64,000 bases of DNA from Candidatus Bariatricus faecipullorum (GCA_019118525.1 DWYV01000009.1:22525-86524), one strand, 5' to 3'. Positions 22,807 through 30,931 are shown, counted from the stretch's first letter. Translations and numbers: made by a program. The notes: a model not told the origin generated them from the letters alone.

Positions 22807-24915
22807 ATGAAAACAGCACTGACAATCGCAGGCAGTGATTCCAGCGGAGGCGCCGGTATCCAGGCCGATATGAAAACCATGATGGCAAATGGAGTCTATG
22901 CCATGAGCGCGGTAACAGCCCTGACCGCCCAGAATACCACCGGAGTGGCGGCGATTATGGAGGCGGAACCGGAGTTCCTGGCAAAACAGATAGACTGTGT
23001 GTTTGAGGATATCCGCCCGGACGCAGTAAAGATAGGAATGGTGTCTTCTGCAGAGCTGACCCGGGTTATCGGGGAACGGCTCCGGGCCTGGAAGGCAGAA
23101 AATATTGTGGTCGACCCGGTGATGGTGGCTACCAGCGGTGCCAGACTGATAAGCCCGGAGGCAGTGGAAGCGCTGAAGGAAGAGCTTTTCCCCATCGCGA
23201 CGGTTCTGACGCCGAATATTCCGGAAGCGGAAGTCCTGTGGGGACAGAACATAGAGACAGAGGAAGAGATGCGCAAGGCCGCGGAAGCCATTGGAAAGAG
23301 ATGGGAATGCGCGGTTCTGGTGAAGGGCGGACACAGCGTGGCCACGGCCAGCGACCTGCTGTACTGGAAGGGAAACTGGAAGTGGTTCCGAGGAAAACGG
23401 ATTGACAATCCGAACACCCACGGTACAGGATGTACCTTGTCCAGCGCCCTGGCTGCCAACCTGGCCAAGGGCTTCTCCCTGGAGACTTCTGTGGAGCGGG
23501 CCAAGGCCTATATTTCCGGCGCTCTTTTAGCCATGCTGAATCTGGGAAAGGGGAGCGGTCCCATGGACCACGGCTTTGCCATCCGGGGCGAGTTTACCCG
23601 GGAAGCAGATGAAAAAGGCAGGCCGGCCCTGACAAAGGTGGAGAAAAGAATGGCCGCAGGAGAAGAACTGCTCTGGCTGAATCCGCTTCTGGGAATTCCG
23701 CCCAAAGAGGCGGCTCCGGTTACCGGGGAAGATATCCGGGATGCGGAAAAAAGGCTGGAACGGTTTGCCCCGTTCATCCGGGTCCGGTTTCCAGAGACGG
23801 AAAAGACCGGGGGCATCATAGAATCGCCTCTGGTCGCCATTCCTCATATGCAGGAAGTCCTGCAGAGGCAGACCGGGGAAGTCCTTCCGGGACGGCTGTT
23901 TCTGAAGGAAGACAGTCATCTGGCCATAGCCGGGTCTGTAAAAGCCCGGGGCGGCATCTATGAAGTGCTGAAACACGCGGAGAATCTGGCTGTGGCTCAG
24001 GGAATCCTGAAAGAAGGCGGGGATTACAAAAAGCTGGCGTCTCCGGAGTGCAGGGATTTCTTCCGTCATTACACCGTCCAGGCCGGTTCCACCGGAAATC
24101 TGGGAATCAGCATTGGAATCTCGGCGGCGGCACTGGGATTTCAGACGATTATCCATATGTCCGCGGACGCAAAGCAGTGGAAAAAAGACCTGCTCCGCGC
24201 CTATGGCGTGACAGTAAAAGAATACGATTCGGACTACAGCGGGGCAGTGAAAAATGGAAGACGTCTTTCGGACGCAGACCCGTCCAGCTATTTTGTGGAT
24301 GATGAAAATTCCCGGGACTTGTTTCTGGGATATGCCGTAGCCGCCCGCCGGCTGGCGGCTCAGCTGGAGGGCCTGCAGATACAGGTGGACAGGGAGCATC
24401 CGCTTTTCGTATACCTTCCCTGCGGCGTGGGCGGAGCGCCCGGAGGAATTACCTTTGGACTGAAACAGCAGTTTGGAGATAACGTGCACTGCTTCTTCGT
24501 GGAACCAGTGCAGGCGCCCTGCATGCTGCTGGGAATGGAAACGGGCCGGCATCACAATATCTGCGTGCAGGATATCGGACTGAGCGGAAAGACACTGGCG
24601 GACGGTCTGGCCGTGGGACGTCCTTCCGGCTTAGTGGGCCGGATAATGGAACCTCTGGTATCCGGTATCTTTACGGTTCAGGATGAAGTTCTGCCGGATT
24701 ATATGAAGAAGCTGTATCAGAGCGAAGGGCTGTTTATTGAACCCAGTGCCTGCGCGGCATTTGAGGGAGTAACAGGACTGTTCCGGCACCCCCAGGGACG
24801 GCAGTACTTAAAAGACCATGGCCTGGAAGAGAGGATGGGCCAGGCTGTACATATTGCCTGGGCGACCGGGGGAAGCCTGGTTCCGGAAGAAGAGCGGAAG
24901 GCGTATCTGGCTTAA
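22807..24915 (+). CDS. Fusion of ThiD/pyridoxal-kinase-like domain and D-serine ammonia-lyase
   Basis: A 702-residue cytosolic protein. Residues 1-260 are a ThiD-type kinase: TIAGSDSSGGAGIQADMKT, VVDPVMVATSGARL, LTPNIPEAEVLWG, and NPNTHGTGCTLSSALAANLA with catalytic Cys209. Residues about 282-702 are D-serine dehydratase (DsdA): LKRFAP-like LERFAPFIRVRFPE, GGIIESPLV, the PLP lysine K379 in HLAIAGSVKARGG, the phosphate loop AGSTGNLGISIG (427-433), HMSADAKQWKKD, and YLPCGVGGAPGG. Both active sites look complete and the frame is continuous through a short linker. DsdA converts D-serine to pyruvate and ammonia using PLP. ThiD phosphorylates hydroxymethylpyrimidine, and related Firmicutes enzymes phosphorylate pyridoxal, so the fused kinase may charge its own partner. 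Strong AAGGAG site; monocistronic. Confidence 0.88.
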   Translation: MKTALTIAGSDSSGGAGIQADMKTMMANGVYAMSAVTALTAQNTTGVAAIMEAEPEFLAKQIDCVFEDIRPDAVKIGMVSSAELTRVIGERLRAWKAENIVVDPVMVATSGARLISPEAVEALKEELFPIATVLTPNIPEAEVLWGQNIETEEEMRKAAEAIGKRWECAVLVKGGHSVATASDLLYWKGNWKWFRGKRIDNPNTHGTGCTLSSALAANLAKGFSLETSVERAKAYISGALLAMLNLGKGSGPMDHGFAIRGEFTREADEKGRPALTKVEKRMAAGEELLWLNPLLGIPPKEAAPVTGEDIRDAEKRLERFAPFIRVRFPETEKTGGIIESPLVAIPHMQEVLQRQTGEVLPGRLFLKEDSHLAIAGSVKARGGIYEVLKHAENLAVAQGILKEGGDYKKLASPECRDFFRHYTVQAGSTGNLGISIGISAAALGFQTIIHMSADAKQWKKDLLRAYGVTVKEYDSDYSGAVKNGRRLSDADPSSYFVDDENSRDLFLGYAVAARRLAAQLEGLQIQVDREHPLFVYLPCGVGGAPGGITFGLKQQFGDNVHCFFVEPVQAPCMLLGMETGRHHNICVQDIGLSGKTLADGLAVGRPSGLVGRIMEPLVSGIFTVQDEVLPDYMKKLYQSEGLFIEPSACAAFEGVTGLFRHPQGRQYLKDHGLEERMGQAVHIAWATGGSLVPEEERKAYLA

Positions 24916-24952
24916 AACGGGAAGAAACAGTATATGCTGCAGTAGAAAAAAT

Positions 24953-24990
24953 GCCATCATGGACTGAAAAGGCCATGGTGGCTGTTTTAT
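24953..24990 (+). terminator. Rho-independent terminator of the thiD-dsdA gene
   Basis: GCCATCATGG pairs with CCATGGTGGC (10 bp with one G-T), followed by TGTTTTATTAT. Confidence 0.8.
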
Positions 24991-25011
24991 TATAGAAACA
25001 CTATTATATAA

Positions 25012-25121
25012 TTAGATATTTAATGAAAAAACCGGCATAATTTATTAAGAAAGAATAAAATAAAGGGTGTCTAAGTTGACAATAACAGGACATACTACTA
25101 AAATATCCGTTAGACATCTAA
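25012..25121 (+). promoter_or_regulatory. marR-ABC promoter with two MarR-type palindromes
   Basis: TTGACA (25076-25081), 17 bases, TAAAAT (25099-25104) form the promoter. TTAGACATCTAA (25110-25121) lies on the predicted start site and TTAGATATTTAA (25012-25023) about 65 bases upstream. A further TGTCTAAGTTGACA dyad covers the -35. The downstream palindrome is placed to repress the operon, most simply by its own MarR. Confidence 0.6.
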
Positions 25122-25140
25122 TGAAATGGAGGTGACATCC

Positions 25141-25665
25141 GTGGAGATAAAATGCGGGAAAACCCGGAATCCGGAAGAGACGTCCACGTATTTTCTGCTC
25201 TTTCAGGCGAATCATAAATACATTCAGCTTTTTTTACACAAACTGCAGAAGCTGGATTTGAAAATCGGCCAGGCAGGCATTCTTTTTATACTGGGGAAAT
25301 ACGGGCCTCAGTCCCAGAGAGAAATCGCAGATAAAATCTGTCTGACGCCGCCCTCCGTGACGGTGGCGGTGCAGAAGCTGGAACAGTCAGGCCTGACGGT
25401 GAAAAGGCCGGATGAGGAAGACCAGCGCCGGACGATTATTGACGTGACGGAGAAAGGGAAAAGTTATCTCTCGGAAATAAAAAACAGCATGCAGGAGATA
25501 GAGGATATTATGTTTCAGAACATGAGCCGGGAAGAAGAGCTGCTGTTCCGCAGGCTGGTAATGCAGATGATGGAGAACCTGGACAGTGCCCGTCCGGAAA
25601 AAACAGAAAAAAACCGTATGCAGACAGCGCGGAGAAAGGATTCAGATTATGTCAAAACTGTTTAA
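25141..25665 (+). CDS. MarR-family transcriptional repressor
   Basis: A 174-residue winged-helix regulator. The GTG at 25141 is chosen because GGAGGTG sits six bases before it; the ATG at 25126 overlaps that site. The dimerisation helices flank the DNA-binding core ILFILGKYGPQSQREIADK, then TPPSVTVAVQKLEQSGLTV, and the wing KRPDEEDQRRTIIDVTEKGK, all typical of MarR. It is the first gene of an operon with a two-subunit ABC exporter whose first start codon lies 17 bases inside marR, so it very likely represses these transporters until a toxic ligand binds. Palindromes in the promoter fit autoregulation. Confidence 0.9.
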   Translation: MEIKCGKTRNPEETSTYFLLFQANHKYIQLFLHKLQKLDLKIGQAGILFILGKYGPQSQREIADKICLTPPSVTVAVQKLEQSGLTVKRPDEEDQRRTIIDVTEKGKSYLSEIKNSMQEIEDIMFQNMSREEELLFRRLVMQMMENLDSARPEKTEKNRMQTARRKDSDYVKTV

Positions 25666-27913
25666 GCATTTAAAACCTTACTGGATGACAGTGGCCGGAA
25701 TCATTGTCATCTTATTTGTACAGGCATTCTGCGACCTGTCTCTGCCGTCCTATACTTCTGACATTGTGAATGTGGGAATTCAGCAGGGCGGTGTGGAAGA
25801 TACTGTACCGGAGGCGCTTCCGGAGGAAGAGATGAACCGGCTGTGTCTGTTCCTGGGAGAAGAAGACCAGGAAACGGTGAAAGCGGCTTATACGCTGGAG
25901 CAGGAGACAGATGAATACAATTACGACGGTGCTGTTTATGTGATGAACAGCACGGGAGAGGAACAAAAAGAAGAACTTCTGGACATTCTGGGCCGGCCGA
26001 TGATGCTGGTATACGGGTTTGAGTCCGGAAGCAGTATGACAGACCAGGTGGAAGAGAGCCTGAAATCCCAGATGGGCGAAGGCGCCGGAAATCTGGACGA
26101 CATGGATATCTTTCAGATTCTGGCCATGCTCCCGGAGGAACAGCGGGCAGCCATGACCGGCCAGATAGCCGAAATGACGGAAGATATGCCGGAAATGATA
26201 ACAGAGCAGTCGGCTACGGCGTGGGTGCGCCAGGTCTACGAAGAACTGGGCATGGACATGGAGAGCATTCAGAACGGATACATCCTGCGCACAGGAGGGA
26301 AAATGCTGGCCCTGGCCTTTCTGGGAATGCTGGCAAGTGTTCTGGCCGGACTTTTGTCTTCCCTGACGGCTGCCGGTGTTGGACGGGATTTGCGGGGAAA
26401 GGTATTTCAGAAAGTGGTCGGCTTTTCCAACACCGAATTCGACCGTTTTTCCACGGCCTCCCTCATCACCCGCAGTACCAATGATATCCAGCAGATTCAG
26501 ATGATGACAGTTCTCCTCCTTCGGATGGTTCTGTATGCGCCCGTTATGGCGGTCGGAGGACTGTACCGGGTATTCCATACCAATGTGGATATGCTCTGGA
26601 TTATCGGCCTGGGCGTGGTGCTTATCGTTATCGTGGTCATTTTCCTTTTTGCCGTCGTAATGCCACGGTTCCGGCTTCTCCAGAAGCTGGTGGACCGCCT
26701 GAACCTGGTAACCAGGGAAATCCTTACCGGTCTTTCCGTTATCCGGGCGTTCAGCCGGGAAAAATATGAGGAGAACCGTTTTGACAAGGCAAACCGGGAC
26801 CTGACAAAGACGAATCTGTTTGTAAACCGGGCCATGACTTTTATGATGCCGGTTATGATGCTGGTTATGAACGGCATTACGGTTCTCATTGTCTGGAACG
26901 GAGCTCACGGCATCGACAACGGACAGATGCAGGTGGGAGATATGATGGCCTTTATCCAGTACACCATGCAGATAATCATGGCATTTCTGATGATATGCAT
27001 GGTCTCCGTCATGCTGCCGAGGGCGGCTGTGGCAGCAGGACGTGTAGACGAAGTGCTGGAAAGCAGAACCTCCATTGAAGACGCAAAAGAGCCGGTTTCC
27101 ATGCTGGCGGAGAAAAAAGGAGAGGTGGTTTTCGACCATGTATCCTTCCGGTATCCTCAGGCAGAGGAAGATGTACTTTCTGACATCAGTTTCACGGCGA
27201 AGCCGGGAGAAACTACGGCGATTATCGGAAGCACGGGAAGCGGAAAATCCACCCTGGTAAACCTGATTCCCCGTTTTTACGATGTGACCGGCGGCCGGAT
27301 AACGGTAGGCGGAAAGGATATCCGGGAGATATCCCGGCATGAACTGAGAGACCGGCTGGGATACGTGCCTCAGAAGGGCGTCCTGTTCTCCGGAACCATT
27401 GCTTCCAATATTCTCTATGGATGCCCGGAAGGGGAGGAAGAACAGATGAAGGAAGCGGCCCGGATAGCTCAGGCGGAGGAATTTATCGAAGAGAAACCGG
27501 AGGGGTATGAAAGCCCGGTATCCCAGGGCGGCGGCAATGTGTCAGGCGGACAGAAACAGCGCCTTTCCATTGCCAGGGCCGTGGCAAAACAGCCGGATAT
27601 TTTTATTTTTGACGACAGTTTTTCCGCGCTGGACTATAAAACGGATGTAGCCCTGCGGACTGCACTTCATGAAAAAACCAAGGATAGTACAGTTATTATT
27701 GTGGCCCAGAGAATCAGTACTGTACTTCATGCAGACCAGATTATTATGCTGGACGGCGGAAAAATCGCCGGGAAGGGAACGCACAAGGAACTTTTGAGGA
27801 CTTGTCCGGAGTATTATCAGGTGGCGGCTTCCCAGCTTTCTGCCGAAGAACTGGAAGGAGATATGAAGGAGCCGGCACGGACAGAAGGGAAGGAGGGCGC
27901 AGACCATGAGTAG
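25649..27913 (+). CDS. ABC exporter subunit with degenerate nucleotide site and large external domain
   Basis: A 754-residue half-transporter with a type IV exporter membrane domain followed by an ATPase. Between the first helix (about 12-32) and the next (about 230-250) lies an acidic extracytoplasmic insertion of nearly 200 residues, rich in Met, Glu and Gln. The ATPase has Walker A IIGSTGSGKSTLVNL, signature NVSGGQKQRLSIARA, and Walker B IFIFDDSFSALD, where the catalytic Glu is Asp and the switch His is Gln (IIVAQRIST). This is the degenerate-site subunit of a heterodimeric exporter; the partner gene overlaps it by 8 bases. It starts at ATG 25649 inside marR with GGAGAAAGG upstream. Substrate unknown. 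Confidence 0.9.
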   Translation: MSKLFKHLKPYWMTVAGIIVILFVQAFCDLSLPSYTSDIVNVGIQQGGVEDTVPEALPEEEMNRLCLFLGEEDQETVKAAYTLEQETDEYNYDGAVYVMNSTGEEQKEELLDILGRPMMLVYGFESGSSMTDQVEESLKSQMGEGAGNLDDMDIFQILAMLPEEQRAAMTGQIAEMTEDMPEMITEQSATAWVRQVYEELGMDMESIQNGYILRTGGKMLALAFLGMLASVLAGLLSSLTAAGVGRDLRGKVFQKVVGFSNTEFDRFSTASLITRSTNDIQQIQMMTVLLLRMVLYAPVMAVGGLYRVFHTNVDMLWIIGLGVVLIVIVVIFLFAVVMPRFRLLQKLVDRLNLVTREILTGLSVIRAFSREKYEENRFDKANRDLTKTNLFVNRAMTFMMPVMMLVMNGITVLIVWNGAHGIDNGQMQVGDMMAFIQYTMQIIMAFLMICMVSVMLPRAAVAAGRVDEVLESRTSIEDAKEPVSMLAEKKGEVVFDHVSFRYPQAEEDVLSDISFTAKPGETTAIIGSTGSGKSTLVNLIPRFYDVTGGRITVGGKDIREISRHELRDRLGYVPQKGVLFSGTIASNILYGCPEGEEEQMKEAARIAQAEEFIEEKPEGYESPVSQGGGNVSGGQKQRLSIARAVAKQPDIFIFDDSFSALDYKTDVALRTALHEKTKDSTVIIVAQRISTVLHADQIIMLDGGKIAGKGTHKELLRTCPEYYQVAASQLSAEELEGDMKEPARTEGKEGADHE

Positions 27914-29732
27914 CCACGGAGGACCAGGAAGAGGAATGCATCAGACAGAAAAAGCCCGGGATTTTAAAGGAACCATGAAAAAACTTATCCGTTATATCAG
28001 CGCTTATAAAGTTTCCCTGGTGTTTGTGATTATTTTTGCGGCAGGCAGTACGATTTTTAATATTATCGGACCGAAAATCCTGGGAAATGCCACCACGGAA
28101 ATTTTTAACGGCCTGGTGGACAAAATATCCGGGGGAAACGGAATCGACTTTGGGGCAATCGGAAGGATTCTTCTAACTCTGATGGCGCTGTATGCAGTCA
28201 GTGCAGTCTTTTCGTTCATTCAGGGATATCTGATGACCGGGATTTCCCAGAAAATGACCTACCGGATGCGGAAGGAGATTTCAGAAAAAATCGACCGGCT
28301 CCCCATGAATTATTTTGATTCAACCACGCATGGAGAAGTGCTTTCCCGTGTGACCAACGATGTGGATACACTGAGCCAGAGCCTGAATCAGAGCGCGACC
28401 CAGCTTGTGACGTCAGTTACCACGATGGTGGGCGTACTGGTCATGATGCTCAGCATCAGTCCTCTGATGACACTGATTGCCCTGCTGATACTCCCGGTTT
28501 CCGCCCTGCTGGTATCCATGATTATCGGACGGTCCCAGAAATATTTCAAACGCCAGCAGGAATATCTGGGACACATCAACGGCCAGGTGGAGGAGATTTA
28601 CGGCGGACATAACATCGTTCGTGCTTTTAACAAAGAAGAAGACGTAACCCGGACCTTTCGCGAGACGAATCAGGTACTGTATCAGTCTGCGTGGAAATCC
28701 CAGTTCCTTTCCGGCATGATGATGCCCATTATGCAGTTTGTAGGAAATCTGGGGTATGTGTGCGTTTCTATTCTGGGAGGCTGGCTTGCCATCCGGGGAA
28801 GCATTGAAGTGGGAGATATCCAGTCCTTCATCCAGTATGTGCGGCAGTTTACCCAGCCCATCCAGCAGATTGCCCAGGTTACAAATATGCTGCAGTCCAC
28901 GGCGGCTGCTTCAGAGCGGGTATTTGAATTCCTGGAAGAGGCGGAAGAGACGCCGGGACCGGAACAGCCGGTATCCACGGATGGACTGAAAGGAGAGGTA
29001 GAGTTCCGGCATGTACGGTTCGGCTATCATCCGGAACATACGATTATTCATGACTTTTCCGCTCGTGCAAAAGAAGGGCAGAAGATAGCCATCGTAGGTC
29101 CTACCGGAGCCGGAAAGACCACCATGGTAAAACTGCTGATGAGATTCTACGACGTCAGCGACGGCGCCATTCTGGTAGACGGCTACGATATCCGGGATTT
29201 CCAGAGAGGAGAACTTCGCCAGATGTTTGGCATGGTGCTCCAGGATACCTGGCTGTTTAACGGAACAATCGAAGAAAATATCCGGTACGGAAAGCTGGAC
29301 GCCACACACGAAGAGGTGATGGAAGCTGCGAAAGCGGCCCATGTACACCGGTTTGTGCAGACCCTTCCCAATGGATACAATATGGTGCTGAACGAGGAGG
29401 CCAGCAATGTCTCCCAGGGACAGAAACAGCTTCTGACCATAGCCAGGGCGATTCTGGCCAATCCCAGAATTCTGATTCTGGACGAAGCCACCAGTTCTGT
29501 GGATACCAGGACAGAAGTTCAGATACAGAAAGCCATGGATAATCTCATGAAAGGCAGAACCAGTTTTATCATTGCGCACCGCCTTTCCACCATTCGTGAC
29601 GCAGACCTGATACTCGTCATGAAAGATGGCGATATTATAGAGCAGGGAACACACGAACAGCTCCTTGCCCAGAACGGCTTCTACGCCGACCTATATAATG
29701 CACAGTTTGTCCCGGCTACGAGCCAGGCATAA
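27906..29732 (+). CDS. ABC exporter subunit with canonical catalytic site
   Basis: A 608-residue half-transporter that pairs with the preceding subunit. Six membrane helices are followed by an ATPase with Walker A IVGPTGAGKTTMVKLLM, signature NVSQGQKQLLTIARA, Walker B ILILDEATSSVDTRTE with the catalytic Glu, and switch His in FIIAHRLSTI. The membrane domain carries the coupling-helix region MNYFDSTTHGEVLSRVTNDV. With one degenerate and one intact site, the complex belongs to the BmrCD/TM287-288/LmrCD class of drug or peptide exporters. The first about 20 residues (a Gly/His-rich stretch before FKGTMKKLIRYIS) are poorly conserved, and translation might start at the later Met. Ends at a strong terminator. 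Confidence 0.92.
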   Translation: MSSHGGPGRGMHQTEKARDFKGTMKKLIRYISAYKVSLVFVIIFAAGSTIFNIIGPKILGNATTEIFNGLVDKISGGNGIDFGAIGRILLTLMALYAVSAVFSFIQGYLMTGISQKMTYRMRKEISEKIDRLPMNYFDSTTHGEVLSRVTNDVDTLSQSLNQSATQLVTSVTTMVGVLVMMLSISPLMTLIALLILPVSALLVSMIIGRSQKYFKRQQEYLGHINGQVEEIYGGHNIVRAFNKEEDVTRTFRETNQVLYQSAWKSQFLSGMMMPIMQFVGNLGYVCVSILGGWLAIRGSIEVGDIQSFIQYVRQFTQPIQQIAQVTNMLQSTAAASERVFEFLEEAEETPGPEQPVSTDGLKGEVEFRHVRFGYHPEHTIIHDFSARAKEGQKIAIVGPTGAGKTTMVKLLMRFYDVSDGAILVDGYDIRDFQRGELRQMFGMVLQDTWLFNGTIEENIRYGKLDATHEEVMEAAKAAHVHRFVQTLPNGYNMVLNEEASNVSQGQKQLLTIARAILANPRILILDEATSSVDTRTEVQIQKAMDNLMKGRTSFIIAHRLSTIRDADLILVMKDGDIIEQGTHEQLLAQNGFYADLYNAQFVPATSQA

Positions 29733-29736
29733 GAGG

Positions 29737-29797
29737 AAGGTCCCCCGGGAAACTGCCCGTGTTTACACGGAGCCGTTTCCCGGGGGACCTTTCTTCT
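29737..29797 (+). terminator. Very strong terminator of the marR-ABC operon
   Basis: AAGGTCCCCCGGGAAAC and GTTTCCCGGGGGACCTT form a 17-bp perfect stem just after the stop codon, followed by TCTTCTTG. Confidence 0.9.
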
Positions 29798-29831
29798 TGT
29801 GTCTGGCGACAGCCTTCAGCGAGGCGAAGCG

Positions 29832-29914
29832 CCAGCGGAGGCGAGCTGTGGCTCGTAGCCAGCGGAGGCGAGCTGTGGCTCGTAGCCGGGAGGAGGCGAG
29901 CTGAAGGCTCGTAG
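29832..29914 (+). repeat. Three tandem GC-rich units (27, 27 and 29 bp), each with a hairpin
   Basis: Units start at 29832, 29859 and 29886. The first two are identical (beginning CCAGCGGAGG and ending GGCTCGTAG); the third is a degenerate copy. Each contains the small inverted repeat GAGC-N4-GCTC. AGCCTTCAGC just before the array is the inverse of GCTGAAGGCT in the third unit, so the array can also fold as one large stem. No coding role seen. Confidence 0.75.
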
Positions 29915-29937
29915 CCGGGAGGCAGTCCTTTAAAAAC

Positions 29938-30012
29938 GACAAGAAAACTTGGCAAAACATATTGACAAGTACACTTGACGATGGTATTCTGATGCTGACA
30001 AGAAAACTTGTC
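29938..30012 (+). promoter_or_regulatory. Promoter with three copies of a GACAAG-N4-CTTGTC operator
   Basis: Operators: GACAAGAAAACTTGGC (29938-29953), GACAAGTACACTTGAC (29964-29979) and the perfect GACAAGAAAACTTGTC (29997-30012). The promoter is TTGACA (29962-29967), 17 bases, TATTCT (29985-29990). One operator is upstream, one covers the -35, and one covers the start site. The HTH protein encoded two genes downstream is the obvious candidate binder. Confidence 0.7.
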
Positions 30013-30031
30013 AACGAAGGAGGGATTATCC

Positions 30032-30346
30032 ATGAAAAAAGATGAAATTCTGGCGAAAGCAAAAAAGGAAAATTTACTGGGCGATGAACGTGAAAAGGAA
30101 GTACGTGTAAAAAGAGATGCTTTTTCGCTGTGGGGACTGATTGTTTTGGGAGCGACTATTATGATAATTAATCTGGTCCGCACACAGTCACCGGCAGATA
30201 TAATATCATTACTGTTTTGTACATCTGGTTTGGGCTTCGCTTATGAAGGTATTAAATTAAAGAATAAATGGCATATCATTTCCGGAATTATACTTTTGAT
30301 ATGTGCTGGTTACTCATTTTATAGATTTTGTATGGGGTTATTTTAA
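30032..30346 (+). CDS. Small membrane protein, DUF6442-like, of an HTH-linked module
   Basis: A 104-residue protein beginning MKKDEILAKAKKENLLGDER, a charged cytoplasmic head of about 35 residues, followed by three hydrophobic segments (about 40-57, 63-78 and 85-103). The head resembles the DUF6442 family, small membrane proteins commonly encoded beside a short Xre regulator; that family name is from memory and not verified. GAAGGAGGG precedes the ATG at 30032. The stop overlaps the regulator start (TAATG), giving a coupled two-gene module. The region is markedly more AT-rich than its surroundings, suggesting acquisition. Function unknown. Confidence 0.7.
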   Translation: MKKDEILAKAKKENLLGDEREKEVRVKRDAFSLWGLIVLGATIMIINLVRTQSPADIISLLFCTSGLGFAYEGIKLKNKWHIISGIILLICAGYSFYRFCMGLF

Positions 30347-30558
30347 TGGATGATAAACTGATTTTAAGAAATAATCTTAAAAAAGTAAGAGCAGAGAAAA
30401 ATCTGTCCCAGTCAGCGCTGGCGGAGATGGTAGGTGTTTCCCGGAATACGATTAGTTCTATTGAGACGGGACAATTTAATCCGACTGCGAAATTAGCACT
30501 TATTCTCTGTATAGCTCTTGATAAAAAATTTGAAGATTTATTTTATTTCGAAGACTGA
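30346..30558 (+). CDS. Short Xre-family helix-turn-helix regulator
   Basis: A 70-residue protein that is essentially one HTH_3 domain: LRNNLKKVRAEKNLSQSALA, then EMVGVSRNTISSIETGQFNP (recognition helix) and LALILCIALDKKFEDLFYFE. This is the small cytosolic repressor class usually paired with a membrane protein, as here. It overlaps the stop of the upstream gene by one base. It probably binds the GACAAG-N4-CTTGTC operators ahead of the module, giving autoregulation. No separate sensor domain is present, so any signal would come from the membrane partner or be absent. Confidence 0.88.
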   Translation: MDDKLILRNNLKKVRAEKNLSQSALAEMVGVSRNTISSIETGQFNPTAKLALILCIALDKKFEDLFYFED

Positions 30559-30578
30559 GCAAAAGGAGAGTAGAAAAA

Positions 30579-30830
30579 GTGGAAATACGTAAGGAAACAG
30601 AGGGGAAATCTGGCAACCGTCCAAATGGACAGAAGGGATATCTGTCAAAGAAAATCTGCACGTTTTTTAAACTGGCATGTCTGCTTAATTATACATCCCT
30701 GATACTGATGTTATGTCTTGCGGTATACGAGCTGATTCAGCAGCATAAACTTCTGGAATTTTTGAGGGGACACCAGAATGCCGCAGATTTCTTTTTTGCA
30801 TCCGCCCGGCAGGGAATGGAGCGATGGTGA
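30579..30830 (+). CDS. Small single-pass membrane protein, unknown
   Basis: An 83-residue frame starting at a GTG preceded by AAAGGAGAG. The N-terminal 25 residues are hydrophilic and basic; a hydrophobic helix follows at about 30-52 (FKLACLLNYTSLILMLCLAVYEL), then a short polar tail. No family recognised. It follows the HTH gene by 20 bases and overlaps the next tiny frame by 7 bases, so the module may be a four-gene operon ending at the 30968 hairpin. Confidence 0.5.
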   Translation: MEIRKETEGKSGNRPNGQKGYLSKKICTFFKLACLLNYTSLILMLCLAVYELIQQHKLLEFLRGHQNAADFFFASARQGMERW

Positions 30831-30931
30831 CAGCAGGCGTTCTGTGCGTTGTCTTTATTATGAGCCTGCTCTGTATGATTACAGTTTTATCTGTAAATCA
30901 CCGGCAGAAGAAACGGAACCGGAAACAGTAA
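30824..30931 (+). CDS. Tiny membrane peptide with basic tail
   Basis: ATG 30824 to TAA 30931 encodes 35 residues: a hydrophobic stretch (VLCVVFIMSLLCMITVLSV) followed by the strongly basic tail NHRQKKRNRKQ. The start lies inside the preceding gene (7-base overlap), an arrangement typical of coupled translation; a weak GGAATGGAG precedes it. One-helix peptides with a cationic tail are common as small membrane regulators or type I toxin-like peptides, but there is no direct evidence for either. Confidence 0.4.
   Translation: MVTAGVLCVVFIMSLLCMITVLSVNHRQKKRNRKQ

Noticed and set aside
29832..29914. CRISPR array
   Set aside because: Units are contiguous with no spacers and no cas genes nearby.
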